Assembly: GCA_913778505.1 (NCBI GenBank)
Contig: CAJYWD010000009.1
Location: 1-64,000 of the forward strand
From: an uncultured Chryseobacterium sp.
GTDB taxonomy: Bacteria; Bacteroidota; Bacteroidia; Flavobacteriales; Weeksellaceae
Direction: 5' to 3'
Length of the DNA: 64,000 nucleotides
Shown: positions 44,437-53,331 of the stretch, piece after piece
How the letters are laid out: each line of letters begins with the position of its first letter
Position numbering within the stretch: position 1 is the stretch's first letter
Position numbers and translations under genes: made by a program
The notes under the pieces: model-generated
The model's database searches: none
What the model was told of the DNA's origin: nothing
Seen by the model: the letters and a program-made list of their open reading frames with translations, nothing else

Positions 44437-47226
44437 TTACTTCAACTTCTCCTTAATATACTTCCCGGTAAAAGACTTTTTCTCCTTCACCAAATCTTCC
44501 GGTGTTCCGGTAAAAACAATCTCGCCACCGTATTTTCCTGCGTTTGGACCAACGTCGATGATATGGTCAGCACATTTGATAATATCCGGCTGATGTTCTA
44601 TCACAACTACCGAATGTCCCAATTCTATCAATGCCTGAAGCGATGTAAGCAATTTTTTGATGTCGTGGAAATGTAATCCTGTTGAAGGCTCATCAAAGAC
44701 GAACAACGTTTTGTCCGTGGTCACGCCTTTCACAAGGAAAGATGCCAACTTAACTCTCTGAGCTTCTCCGCCGGAAAGAGTAGAAGAGGACTGACCTAAT
44801 TGCAGATAGCCCAAACCAACATCTTGAAGCGGTTTCAGCTTAGTGGAAATTCTTTCTTCATGATTTTCCCGGAAGAATTCCAAGGCTTCGTCCACGGTCA
44901 TGTGCAGAATGTCTGAAATGTTCTTCTCATCGTATTTGATTTCGAGGATTTCTTTTTTGAAGCGCGTCCCATGGCAAACTTCACATTCCAGCTCGATGTC
45001 TGCCATAAACTGCATTGATACAGTGATGACGCCGTCTCCTTTACATTCGTCGCAACGTCCGCCATCCACGTTGAAGGAAAAATGTTTCGGTTTCAGACCC
45101 TGGACTTTAGCCGATTTTTGTCTGGCAAACAGATCACGGATGTCGTCGTAAGCTTTCAGGTACGTGACAGGATTGGAACGAGATGATTTGCCAATAGGAT
45201 TTTGGTCAATCAGTTCGATATTCTGAATCAGCTTTTTTGGAAATTCTACGGAATCGTAATCTGCTTTTTTTCCGCCCATCCCGAGTTGGATTTGGATGGC
45301 ATTCGTCATCACTTCCTTCATTAGCGTGGATTTTCCACTTCCGGAAACGCCTGTAATCACCGTGAGACATTCCAAAGGAACATTCACATCAATATTCTTC
45401 AAATTGTTCTGGCGTGCGCCTTTTATCGCAATGAATTCTTTCGTTTTTCTTCGTTTTGGTGGTACTTCGATTTCCAAATCGCCATTCAGGTATTTCGCGG
45501 TCAAGGTATCCGATTTCAGCATTTCTTTATAGTCACCACTGAAAACCAAATCGCCGCCCAGATAACCGGCTTCCGGACCAATATCGATGATGTAATCCGC
45601 TTCCCGCATCACATCTTCGTCGTGTTCTACAACGATGACTGTATTTCCAAGATCTCGAAGTTGTTTTAAAACGCCAATCAGATTTTCCGTATCTCGGGAA
45701 TGCAAACCAATGCTCGGTTCGTCCAGAATATAAATCGAACCCACCAAAGAACTTCCTAGACTTGTCGCCAGATTGATTCTTTGACTTTCTCCACCGGAAA
45801 GTGTATTGGATGTTCGGTTTAAGGTCAGATAACCCAATCCAACTTTGGTCAAAAATTCCAGTCTTGTTTCGATTTCGTAGGTCAGACGTTTGGCAACTTC
45901 CCGGTCGTGGTCGTTAAGTTTAAAGCTTTTTATTAATGGAAGCAATTCGTCCAAAGGTAATTCAATCAAGGACTGAATGTTGTGTCCGTCAATTTTTACC
46001 CAGCTGGTTTCTTCTCTCAGCCTCAATCCTTCGCAGGTAGGGCAAATGGTTTTTCCACGGTAGCGAGATAGCATCACACGGTATTGGATTTTATAAAGAT
46101 TTTCTTCCAGCATTTTGAAAAAATTGTCAATGCTTGGGAAGTTTCTCGTTTTGTCGCCTCGCCACAGATACTGTTTCTGTTCTTTGGTGAGTTGATGGTA
46201 AGGCTTATGAATCGGGAAATCTTTGGCTTTTTTGATGAAGTCTTTTTTCCATTCGCTCATACTTTCACCTTTCCAGGAAGCAACTGCGTCCTCGTGAAGC
46301 GATAGATTTTTGTTCGGAATCACCAAATCTTCATCAATCCCAATCACTTTTCCATAACCTTCGCAAGTCGGGCAAGCACCGTAAGGATTGTTGAAACTGA
46401 AATAGTGAACATTTGGTTCGTTGAAAACAATGCCGTCTAATTCAAATTTATTGGAGAATTCACGGATTTTTCCTGTGTCTGTATTTTTAAGTGAACAATA
46501 GCCGTGACCTTCGTAGAAAGCCATCTGGATAGAATCGGCCAGACGCTGAAGGAAATTCTCATCTTCCTCATAACTGAATCTGTCAATGACGAGATTAATT
46601 GTCATGTCCTTTTCCGGCGTGAATCCGAAAGATTCCAAATCCTCGATTCCCGCGAGATTCCCATTCACTTCCAACCTGGTGAATCCCGAAACTTTCAGGG
46701 TTTTCAGTAGTTCGCCAAAAGTTTCTTTTTCAAACGTCAGTGGCGTCAACAATAAAAATGTTGATTCTTTTTTAGAATTCTTGATGAAATCAATCACATC
46801 CGTCACGCTGTCCTTCTTGACTTCCTCGCCGGAAACCGGTGAAAAAGTTCTGCCAATTCTGGCGTACAGCAGCTTCATATAATCGTAAATCTCCGTCGAA
46901 GTCCCGACCGTAGACCTTGGATTGGAAGAAATCACTTTCTGCTGAATCGCAATGGATGGCGCGAGCCCTTTGATGTCATCGATTTTTGGTTTTTCTAATT
47001 TCCCCAAAAACTGACGCGCGTAGGAACTCAGACTTTCCACATAACGCCTTTGTCCTTCGGCATAAATGGTGTCGAATGCCAGCGATGATTTACCACTTCC
47101 GGAAACGCCTGTAATCACAATCAATTTGTTCTTTGGGATCAGAACATCAATGTGCTTCAGGTTGTTCAGGTGTGCGTTTTTAACGAAAATATATTTTTTG
47201 ATATCGATTTCAGAAGCTGTAGCCAT
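44437..47226 (-). CDS. uvrA: UvrABC system protein A
   Basis: Start at 47226 (MATASEIDIKKYI) gives 929 residues; the frame extends six codons further. Two ABC ATPase halves: GVSGSGKSSLAFDTIYAEG and GVSGSGKSTLMKEVM Walker A motifs, LSGGESQRINLATSLG and LSGGEAQRVKLASFLV signatures, and zinc modules CPTCEG and CDECKG / CEVCHG. It recognises bulky DNA lesions and loads UvrB. It closes the repair-rich region. Confidence 0.97.
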   Translation of the reverse strand: MATASEIDIKKYIFVKNAHLNNLKHIDVLIPKNKLIVITGVSGSGKSSLAFDTIYAEGQRRYVESLSSYARQFLGKLEKPKIDDIKGLAPSIAIQQKVISSNPRSTVGTSTEIYDYMKLLYARIGRTFSPVSGEEVKKDSVTDVIDFIKNSKKESTFLLLTPLTFEKETFGELLKTLKVSGFTRLEVNGNLAGIEDLESFGFTPEKDMTINLVIDRFSYEEDENFLQRLADSIQMAFYEGHGYCSLKNTDTGKIREFSNKFELDGIVFNEPNVHYFSFNNPYGACPTCEGYGKVIGIDEDLVIPNKNLSLHEDAVASWKGESMSEWKKDFIKKAKDFPIHKPYHQLTKEQKQYLWRGDKTRNFPSIDNFFKMLEENLYKIQYRVMLSRYRGKTICPTCEGLRLREETSWVKIDGHNIQSLIELPLDELLPLIKSFKLNDHDREVAKRLTYEIETRLEFLTKVGLGYLTLNRTSNTLSGGESQRINLATSLGSSLVGSIYILDEPSIGLHSRDTENLIGVLKQLRDLGNTVIVVEHDEDVMREADYIIDIGPEAGYLGGDLVFSGDYKEMLKSDTLTAKYLNGDLEIEVPPKRRKTKEFIAIKGARQNNLKNIDVNVPLECLTVITGVSGSGKSTLMKEVMTNAIQIQLGMGGKKADYDSVEFPKKLIQNIELIDQNPIGKSSRSNPVTYLKAYDDIRDLFARQKSAKVQGLKPKHFSFNVDGGRCDECKGDGVITVSMQFMADIELECEVCHGTRFKKEILEIKYDEKNISDILHMTVDEALEFFRENHEERISTKLKPLQDVGLGYLQLGQSSSTLSGGEAQRVKLASFLVKGVTTDKTLFVFDEPSTGLHFHDIKKLLTSLQALIELGHSVVVIEHQPDIIKCADHIIDVGPNAGKYGGEIVFTGTPEDLVKEKKSFTGKYIKEKLK

Positions 47227-47352
47227 AGTAAAAATAAGACCCACAAATTTACGAAAAATAAAAACGAACTGGAGTATGATTTTGTTGGGAACAATGGGAT
47301 AAGATAATCCCGTGCCAATAATGATTGAAAATATTGTGACAGCTGAGAAACA

Positions 47353-47386
47353 AAAAACTCACAACCGGAAAAGATTGTGAGTTTTT
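47353..47386 (-). terminator. Terminator after the tRNA cluster
   Basis: AAAAACTCACAA and TTGTGAGTTTTT make a 12-bp stem; read on the minus strand a T run follows. It lies just past the 3' end of the tRNA-Arg gene and may also act in the other direction. Confidence 0.85.
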
Positions 47387-47388
47387 AG

Positions 47389-47462
47389 TGAGCGCGAAAG
47401 GATTCGAACCTTTGACCGTCTGCTTAGAAGGCAGATGCTCTATCCAGCTGAGCTACGCACCC
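47389..47462 (-). tRNA. tRNA-Arg (TCT)
   Basis: On the minus strand the acceptor pair is GGGTGCG and CGCGCTC, the D region TAGCTCAGCTGGATAGAGCA, the anticodon stem-loop TCTGC-CTTCTAA-GCAGA with anticodon TCT, and the T arm GGTTCGAATCC. Read codon is AGA. No encoded CCA. Confidence 0.95.
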
Positions 47463-47494
47463 ATTTGTAATTTTGAGAAAATTACTAAAACTTG

Positions 47495-47569
47495 TCGGGG
47501 CGGCAGGATTCGAACCTGCGACCTCCTGGTCCCAAACCAGGCGCGATGACCGGACTACGCTACGCCCCG
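47495..47569 (-). tRNA. tRNA-Pro (TGG)
   Basis: Minus strand: acceptor CGGGGCG with CGCCCCG, anticodon loop TTTGGGA between CCTGG stems (anticodon TGG), T arm GCAGGTTCGAATCCTGC. Reads CCA-type proline codons. Confidence 0.95.
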
Positions 47570-47583
47570 TAGATTTTCTGTTG

Positions 47584-47668
47584 CGGAGGGTAAGGGATTC
47601 GAACCCTTGCGACCCTTTCGGGTCGACAGTTTAGCAAACTGCTCCATTAACCACTCTGGCAACCCTCC
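47584..47668 (-). tRNA. tRNA-Ser (GCT)
   Basis: Minus strand: acceptor GGAGGGT, anticodon loop TTGCTAA (anticodon GCT), a long variable arm CGACCCGAAAGGGTCG as expected for serine, and T arm with GGTTCGAATCC. Discriminator base G fits tRNA-Ser. Confidence 0.95.
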
Positions 47669-47763
47669 TTGCAATATTTTAAAGATCGTTTGTTCCTCAA
47701 TTGCGAGTGCAAATATAGAACAGTTTTCGATATCTCCCAAATCTTTTTCTTCTTTTTTTTTCA

Positions 47764-47771
47764 TATTTTTG
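47764..47771 (+). promoter_or_regulatory. -7 box (TATTTTTG) of the amidase gene
   Basis: TATTTTTG matches TAnnTTTG and lies 30 bp before the ATG at 47802, a normal distance. No clear -33 TTG was found. Confidence 0.5.
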
Positions 47772-47801
47772 AATCAAAATAAACTGTAAACACCCATTGC
47801 T

Positions 47802-48809
47802 ATGCGTAATTCGTTATACCTCACAACCTTAGGACTGCTAATTATTTCCTGCGGTTCTCAGCAAAAAATTGTAAAAAATAAGCCCGCAACACTTCCGAGT
47901 CCTCCAAAACCTGTGGTGACCATCAAAAAACCGGAAATCAAGGAAGATGAAGGTGAGTATTACAAAGTGAATATTGCCAACATTGCAAAGAATGATAATA
48001 CCATCAGCTACGGCTCTATCGTCAGTGCGAATCCCGCAGGTTATAAAATCAGCAAGACCTACTTTCCCGCCATCGGACAGAATTTCCGCCAGCGCTATGT
48101 GATTCTGCATTACACCGCGCTGAATGATGAAAAATCCATCACCACATTAACAGAGCAGTCCGTGAGTTCTCATTATCTGGTAAGCACCTATCCTGATAAG
48201 GAAATCTACCAGATTGTTGACGAGAATAAGCGCGCCTACCACGCAGGCATCAGCAGCTGGAGAAAGGATCAGCAGCTGAATGATACTTCCATCGGTATTG
48301 AGATCGTGAATACAGGTTATACTACGGATTCTCTGAACAACCGTGTGTTCTATCCTTATCCGGACGAGCAGTTCCGCAAAGTGGCTGCGCTGGTAAAGGA
48401 TATCGTATCCCGCTATAATATCCCGCCCACCAATGTGCTGGGGCATTCCGACATTGCGCCTACCAGAAAACAGGATCCGGGACCACTCTTTCCCTGGAAA
48501 AGACTTTACGATGAGTATCAGGTGGGAATGTGGTATGATGAGGATGTCAAACAGAATTTTATGAACCAAATTCTGGCTTCAGATGAAATTTCTTTGAGGT
48601 TCAACGAACTAGATTTTGTGTCAAAAATTCAGCAGCAACTGGTGCAGTTTGGCTATACCTTAACCGTGAACGGGGTGTGGGATAAAACCACAAAACAAAC
48701 CCTGGAAGCTTTTCAATTCCACTTTCGTCCATCCAATTACAGCGGAATTCTGGATGCGGAAACCTGGGCTGTTTTACAGGCTTTGAATCAGAAATATCCG
48801 CAGAAGTAA
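47802..48809 (+). CDS. N-acetylmuramoyl-L-alanine amidase lipoprotein (AmiD type)
   Basis: 335 residues with a lipoprotein signal (lipobox ISC, Cys17). The Amidase_2 domain has zinc ligands in VILHYTAL and LGHSDIAPTRKQDPG, with SSHYLV, YHAGIS and SIGIEIVN between. A C-terminal peptidoglycan-binding domain (QQLVQFGYTLTVNGVWDKTT) follows. It cleaves peptidoglycan peptides from the glycan at the outer membrane side. Confidence 0.93.
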   Translation: MRNSLYLTTLGLLIISCGSQQKIVKNKPATLPSPPKPVVTIKKPEIKEDEGEYYKVNIANIAKNDNTISYGSIVSANPAGYKISKTYFPAIGQNFRQRYVILHYTALNDEKSITTLTEQSVSSHYLVSTYPDKEIYQIVDENKRAYHAGISSWRKDQQLNDTSIGIEIVNTGYTTDSLNNRVFYPYPDEQFRKVAALVKDIVSRYNIPPTNVLGHSDIAPTRKQDPGPLFPWKRLYDEYQVGMWYDEDVKQNFMNQILASDEISLRFNELDFVSKIQQQLVQFGYTLTVNGVWDKTTKQTLEAFQFHFRPSNYSGILDAETWAVLQALNQKYPQK

Positions 48810-48822
48810 ATTGTAATTTAAA

Positions 48823-49277
48823 ATGAAAATAAAAAAATTACAGCTAATTTTTCAATTTTATTTTTTCTATTAATTAGTTCAAATATATATTCACAAGAAA
48901 TAAAATTTGATATTGTGGGAGTTTGGAATTCTATAGACATTTCAAAGAATGAAAGTAAAACAATTTTCACACAAGACGGATATGGTTCCTTGACAGTAAA
49001 TGGAGAAGAAATAGATGGTAAAAATTTTATAATAAAAGGAGGACCTAATAACGGACAAAAAGCAGAGCTTAAATACGAAATAAACTATAAATCAAACCCA
49101 ATCCAAATAGATTTAGTGGCAATAAAAGATGGAAAAGAAAAAGGAAGAATGCTGGGAATTGCAAAACCTATTGATAATAATAAATTTTTAATGGTTTTAA
49201 AATTCAATGGAAACAGACCTCAAAATATAGATAACGAAAATCTTGAACAAACTTTAACGCTTACAAAAGTTGAATAA
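48823..49277 (+). pseudogene. Secreted small protein gene with an N-terminal frameshift
   Basis: From ATG 48823 the frame reads MKIKK then shifts and stops. One more A in the A7 run (48831-48837) gives a normal signal peptide (MKIKKITANFSILFFLLISS) and joins the frame that continues to 49277 (VGVWNSIDISKNESKTIFTQ, ending TLTLTKVE). Without it only a 120-residue piece from GTG 48915 is left with no signal. Fold unknown, lipocalin-like beta pattern. It is AT-rich compared with its neighbours. Confidence 0.65.
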
Positions 49278-49280
49278 AAC

Positions 49281-49313
49281 AACAAGCCTCGAAAACTAAT
49301 TTCGAGGCTTGTT
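49281..49313. terminator. Bidirectional terminator
   Basis: AACAAGCCTCGAAA and TTTCGAGGCTTGTT are perfect 14-bp arms. It lies between two convergent genes and can end both transcripts. Confidence 0.88.
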
Positions 49314-49318
49314 ATTTA

Positions 49319-50146
49319 TTATCTACTCAACAACAAAGAAACCCACTCTTCTCTCTGGATTTTCTTCTCCAACTTCAGATTTTGCTCTGTACAGACTTCC
49401 AGAATATCATCTACGTCAAAGAAACAAAGTCCGGATAGCAGCAGTTTTCCGCCATCTTCCAAAACGGAAACATAAGTCGGAATGTCGGAAATCAGGATGT
49501 TTCTATTGATGTTCGCCAAAATAATATCGAATTTTTCCTTACCAAGATTATCGGCAGTTCCCAGCTCGATGTCCAGTTCTACCTGGTTGCGTTCTGCATT
49601 TTCTTTGGAATTTTCCACAGACCATTCGTCGATGTCAATCGCAACAGTTCTTCCCGCGCCTTTCTGCTTGGCAAAAATGGCTAAAACCGAAGTGCCGCAA
49701 CCCATATCGAGCACTGTCTTGTTCTCCAGATCCATATCCAGCATCTGCTGAATCATCAGGTGCGTCGTAGGATGATGACCCGTTCCGAAGGACATTTTGG
49801 GCTGAATCACGATCTCGTGCATATTCGGGTTCGGATCGTGAAATTCTGCACGGATCAGAACTTTGTCTTCCACATTAATCGGTGAAAAATTCTTTTCCCA
49901 CTCCTCATTCCAGTTGATATTCGGCATTTCATCATAAGAATAGGCGATTTCCACATCATCATTTTGAAAAAGCGGAACCGACTTCAAATCTTCCTCATTG
50001 AAAAGGTCTTTCTGAATATAGCCTAATATGCCGTCATATTCTTCGGTAAAACTGTCAAAACCGATTTCGATCAGTTCTGCCATCAGTATTTCGTTCCAGG
50101 GTTGGAGAGGTTTTATTTTGAAATTGAATTCTAAGTAAGCTGCCAT
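49319..50146 (-). CDS. prmA: Ribosomal protein L11 methyltransferase
   Basis: 275 residues. The N-terminal substrate domain is followed by the methyltransferase core: KMSFGTGHHPTTHLMIQQ, VLDMGCGTSVLAIFAKQKG, AIDIDEWSVENSKENAERN and DIILANINRNIL. This is PrmA, which trimethylates L11. Confidence 0.95.
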   Translation of the reverse strand: MAAYLEFNFKIKPLQPWNEILMAELIEIGFDSFTEEYDGILGYIQKDLFNEEDLKSVPLFQNDDVEIAYSYDEMPNINWNEEWEKNFSPINVEDKVLIRAEFHDPNPNMHEIVIQPKMSFGTGHHPTTHLMIQQMLDMDLENKTVLDMGCGTSVLAIFAKQKGAGRTVAIDIDEWSVENSKENAERNQVELDIELGTADNLGKEKFDIILANINRNILISDIPTYVSVLEDGGKLLLSGLCFFDVDDILEVCTEQNLKLEKKIQREEWVSLLLSR

Positions 50147-50177
50147 TTTTGATTTTTTGCAAATTTAGGCTAAAACC

Positions 50178-50262
50178 ACAAAGGCGCAAAGTTTTCACGA
50201 AAGCGCATAACAATTTTGAATAGAAAAAAGTGTGAACTTTGTGAGAAAGTTTGTGCCTTTGT
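50178..50262. repeat. ACAAAGGC inverted repeat in the prmA/TonB-receptor gap
   Basis: Left arm ACAAAGGCGCAAAGTTTTCA and right arm GTGAGAAAGTTTGTGCCTTT are imperfect reverse complements. The core CGCAAAG echoes the family D elements at 119 and 2220. It lies between prmA and the TonB receptor, both on the minus strand. Confidence 0.45.
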
Positions 50263-50272
50263 AATAAAAAAT

Positions 50273-52084
50273 TTAATTCATTTTGATCTGATAAGTCACT
50301 CCGGCGTGGAACCAACGGCCAGGCATCGGAACCAGATTGGATTCTGTGTATTTGGTATTCGTCAGGTTGTTGATCAAAACGTAAAAATTAAAGTTTTTGT
50401 AGCGGAAATTAATCTGCTCATCCAAGGTATTATAACTTCCCAAAACAAGTCTATCAGAGTATTTATAAATCAGCTGATTGCTGAAAAATTTAAGAAATTT
50501 TACGTCCAGCTGAGCCACAAACTGGTGTTTCAAACTTTGCAAAGCATATCTAGATAGTCCCGTATTTTTATATTGATTATCAAGATAAGTGTAATTTACT
50601 CTGTAATTTAGAAAATCAAATAATTGATGTTTAAACTCCGTTTCGAAACCTTTCAGGTTAATTTTTCCAACATTTTCTGCTCTCCACGGACTTGCGGATG
50701 TATCTCTCAGCCAATCAATAGCGTTGTTCGTATTTCTCAAGAAACCGCTGACTTTAGCCAAAATTTTTTCATTTTGGAATCGGTAGCCTACTTCCGAAGA
50801 AACCGCAGATTCAGGAAGCAAGTTCGGATTGCCCATCTCTGTCGGACTTTTTTTCTCAATATTATAATACAAATCTGTAAAAGTCGGGATTCTGAAACCT
50901 TTGGAAACCGTTCCAAATAGTTTGTGATTGGCATTAATGATAAAACCAACATCAACCCCTGGATAAAAGAAATTAGCACCTGAATAATTGGCCCAACTTG
51001 CTCCAGGATTAATCTCTAACTTTTGATTAAAAAAGCGAAACTGATGGTCAAAAAACACCTGCGTAACATCTCTTTTTCGCTCTCCGAGATTACTGCTTAC
51101 CAAAAACTCTTTTCTGTAATCTATGCCAACGCTTGTTGTTCCAAGCGAAGATTCATAAGAAGCATTCATAGTTCCTCCCACATTATTCCCGATGTGCATA
51201 TTGCGATATACTTCGGGTTTTTGACGAACCAAAAGATACATATCCTGACCTCTTCTCCAATAAACACTGGAATTAATAGATAAATTTTTAAACTTCTGCT
51301 GATACTGCAAACTTACCACAGAAGCTTGAGTTTCCTCATATTGATTGGTATATGATGGTAATGCATAAAAGCCGTTCGCCCCAAATTTCTTCTCAGAAAA
51401 TCCTGCCTGCAAACCAATACTTCCGTTGCTGATTTTCAGTTTGTTCTGATAAAAATAATTTCGGATTTGATAATCTGTATTGTATCGATAGCCGTCCGAA
51501 GCACCATTGCTTGCTGACAAAAGATTGGTAAACTTCTCCGAGCCAAAAGTTCCGGAAGCCGACATATCATAAGTCCTGAAATCGCCGCCCTGCGCTTTGA
51601 TGGCCACTTGCTCTTCGGAAGAAGTTTTAGTCACAATATTGATAACGCCAGCAAAAACATTCTGCCCATAGAGCTTTGCAGATGAACCTTTGATGATTTC
51701 AATTCTTTCGACCGCCGAAATATCGAACGGAATATTAAAGGTGTTATGACCCGTCTGAGAGTCATTCATCCTGATTCCGTTGATCAAAATCAAAACCTGC
51801 TCAAAAGAACTTCCCCGGATCGAAATATCGCTTTGGACGCCATTAGAGCCTCGCCTTCTGATATCCAATCCCGAGGTGAATTGCAATAGTTCATCAATGC
51901 TTGTAGCCGGACTGTTCTCAATTTGCTGCCTGCTGATAACCGTCACATTTTCATTGACATCATTGTATGGAATCGAGAGAAACCTACCCTGTAAATTGAC
52001 CGCGTCGATTTCATTTTCTTGAGTCTGGGCAAAACTGTTGATTGACAAAGTGACAGCCGACATAGCCGCGATTATTTTTTTCAT
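50273..52084 (-). CDS. TonB-dependent outer-membrane receptor
   Basis: 603 residues with a signal peptide (to about 19). The plug domain has VTVISRQQIENSPATSIDEL, SDISIRGSSFEQVLILINGI and GSSAKLYGQNVFAGVINIVT; the barrel follows and ends with a C-terminal aromatic strand (WFHAGVTYQIKMN). Size and plug resemble the BtuB/cobalamin group of short receptors. No cobalamin riboswitch was found upstream, so the ligand is open. A TATATTTG box lies on the minus strand near 52150. Confidence 0.9.
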   Translation of the reverse strand: MKKIIAAMSAVTLSINSFAQTQENEIDAVNLQGRFLSIPYNDVNENVTVISRQQIENSPATSIDELLQFTSGLDIRRRGSNGVQSDISIRGSSFEQVLILINGIRMNDSQTGHNTFNIPFDISAVERIEIIKGSSAKLYGQNVFAGVINIVTKTSSEEQVAIKAQGGDFRTYDMSASGTFGSEKFTNLLSASNGASDGYRYNTDYQIRNYFYQNKLKISNGSIGLQAGFSEKKFGANGFYALPSYTNQYEETQASVVSLQYQQKFKNLSINSSVYWRRGQDMYLLVRQKPEVYRNMHIGNNVGGTMNASYESSLGTTSVGIDYRKEFLVSSNLGERKRDVTQVFFDHQFRFFNQKLEINPGASWANYSGANFFYPGVDVGFIINANHKLFGTVSKGFRIPTFTDLYYNIEKKSPTEMGNPNLLPESAVSSEVGYRFQNEKILAKVSGFLRNTNNAIDWLRDTSASPWRAENVGKINLKGFETEFKHQLFDFLNYRVNYTYLDNQYKNTGLSRYALQSLKHQFVAQLDVKFLKFFSNQLIYKYSDRLVLGSYNTLDEQINFRYKNFNFYVLINNLTNTKYTESNLVPMPGRWFHAGVTYQIKMN

Positions 52085-52212
52085 ATCCCGAATCTTTTAT
52101 GTTGAAAGGATTGCATAGTTTAATTCCTTCCGGATAATCGGGCGCAAATATAAATATAAGTCTACTGTAAGTATCGGGTTTTAGAGAAAATTAATGTGAA
52201 TATCATTCCTTT

Positions 52213-52256
52213 ATGATTCAGGTCATAATAAACCTATGCTGAAAGACTTAATTTTG
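52213..52256 (+). promoter_or_regulatory. Crp/Fnr-type promoter of the candidate small RNA
   Basis: ATGATTCAGGTCAT (52213-52226) is the recurring Crp/Fnr-type palindrome. TAATTTTG (-7 box) is at 52249-52256, 29.5 bp from the palindrome centre, as in the other sites. It points to the right, away from the TonB receptor gene. Confidence 0.75.
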
Positions 52257-52262
52257 ATAAGA

Positions 52263-52387
52263 TTAGATCAGCTAACTACTGAAGTTTATAATCTCAAATA
52301 AAAATGATGGTACCAAGGTTATCTTGATCCATAGAGTTAAGTTTTGATTTTTTACGGGAACAGGGGAATTTTTCTCCTGTTTTTTTA
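52263..52387 (+). ncRNA. Candidate small RNA (~125 nt) with intrinsic terminator
   Basis: Expected start about 52262. The stretch has a small hairpin (ATGG..CCAAG, GTTAT, CTTG..CCAT) near 52303-52328 and ends with a 10-bp terminator stem: AACAGGGGAA, TTT loop, TTCTCCTGTT, then T7 (52359-52386). The only open frame is the 7-codon MMVPRLS. The terminator's T run is on the plus strand, so it does not serve the minus-strand gene 52385-52840, whose stop lies inside it. Function unknown; inferred from promoter and terminator only. Confidence 0.6.
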
Positions 52388-52840
52388 CGCCTTATTTTCC
52401 AGTTTACCTTTGAATTCATGGCAGGAATCCTTAATGCTTGCGAGTTGATCTCGCACCAGTTGATGAGCTTCTCCATGCAGCTCGCCACTGTCCATTGCCT
52501 CTTGGTAAGCCTGTATTGCAGCTTCCTCTCCAAAAAGTACATTTTCCAGCGTCGATTTTTCCAGGCTTGCAACCAAAACAGAATTTTTGATGTCTACCCA
52601 CGTGCGGTGAATGGCTCCTGAAAAAGACCCCGAATCTTTAGCTTCTCCGCCCGACTGTGTAATGAGATTGTACAGATCATTTTTCATGATTTTGGTCTGA
52701 GTTGTCATTTGTTCGTAGCTGTTCTGAAGATCATGATTCATTTCCCAGATTTTGCCTTCCACCTTTTCGTAGCCTTTCAGACGGTCATTTGTGATGGTTA
52801 AGAGATCATTGAGGATTGCGATTGCTTTTTCATTTTCCAT
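52385..52840 (-). CDS. PA2169-family four-helix-bundle protein (DUF2383)
   Basis: 151 residues, all helical: AIAILNDLLTITNDRLKGYE, then QTKIMKNDLYNLITQSGGEA, RTWVDIKNSVL and ENVLFGEEAAIQAYQEAMDS. The Glu/His-rich helices are ferritin-like, and this is the usual PA2169 pattern. Family members are stress-induced; biochemical role is unknown. Upstream gap 52841-53275 holds the divergent Crp/Fnr promoter. Confidence 0.85.
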   Translation of the reverse strand: MENEKAIAILNDLLTITNDRLKGYEKVEGKIWEMNHDLQNSYEQMTTQTKIMKNDLYNLITQSGGEAKDSGSFSGAIHRTWVDIKNSVLVASLEKSTLENVLFGEEAAIQAYQEAMDSGELHGEAHQLVRDQLASIKDSCHEFKGKLENKA

Positions 52841-53062
52841 AATAGTAAATCTTTTTCCTTGTATTACAACAATGATGCCCCAGAGTTGTCATTGTTATTG
52901 TATAGTAATCGCAAACTTTAGTTTATCATTAAGGGTTTTTTGGCTGAGGTGATTTTTATATCCAGTAAAGAATTAATTTATGTTTTTGAGAACAAAAATG
53001 ATTTTAATTTTTATTTTTCTTAATTATTCATGCTATAATAGAAAATCGCTGTAATTTTTAAT

Positions 53063-53106
53063 ATGATTCAGGTCATAAATAGATTTGGATGTTCTCTTTA
53101 TTTTTG
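53063..53106 (+). promoter_or_regulatory. Crp/Fnr-type promoter of the rightward crp/fnr gene
   Basis: ATGATTCAGGTCAT (53063-53076) with TATTTTTG at 53099-53106, 29.5 bp from the centre. It drives the Crp/Fnr gene at 53276 after a ~165-nt leader and suggests autoregulation or control by the paralogue. Confidence 0.75.
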
Positions 53107-53175
53107 GCTCATTAAAATAAACTACGAAGCGTTAATCATTCTTCAGTCCGGTGGGTTTTCCAACTCAGTATTCCG

Positions 53176-53331
53176 ATGAGAATTGGCAATCAAAAATCAA
53201 TCCTGATGATAGCCGGAGAAGGATGCGCTTTCAATATTGCAGGCATGTATCATGCCCTGGCAGAGACATCTCAATATGGCTATAGAAGAATCAATCTTAA
53301 AATCGTCAGGCTCAAAAATCAAACATTATAA
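53176..53331 (+). CDS. Possible 51-codon leader ORF overlapping the crp/fnr start
   Basis: MRIGNQKSILMIAGEGCAFN to RLKNQTL, starting 70 bp after the -7 box and ending 55 bp inside the crp/fnr gene in another frame. It may be a regulatory upstream frame or chance. No family recognised. Confidence 0.25.
   Translation: MRIGNQKSILMIAGEGCAFNIAGMYHALAETSQYGYRRINLKIVRLKNQTL

Noticed and set aside
52085-52212. Cobalamin riboswitch before the TonB receptor
   Set aside because: The leader lacks a B12-box-like conserved core; only a promoter-like TATATTTG on the minus strand is seen.
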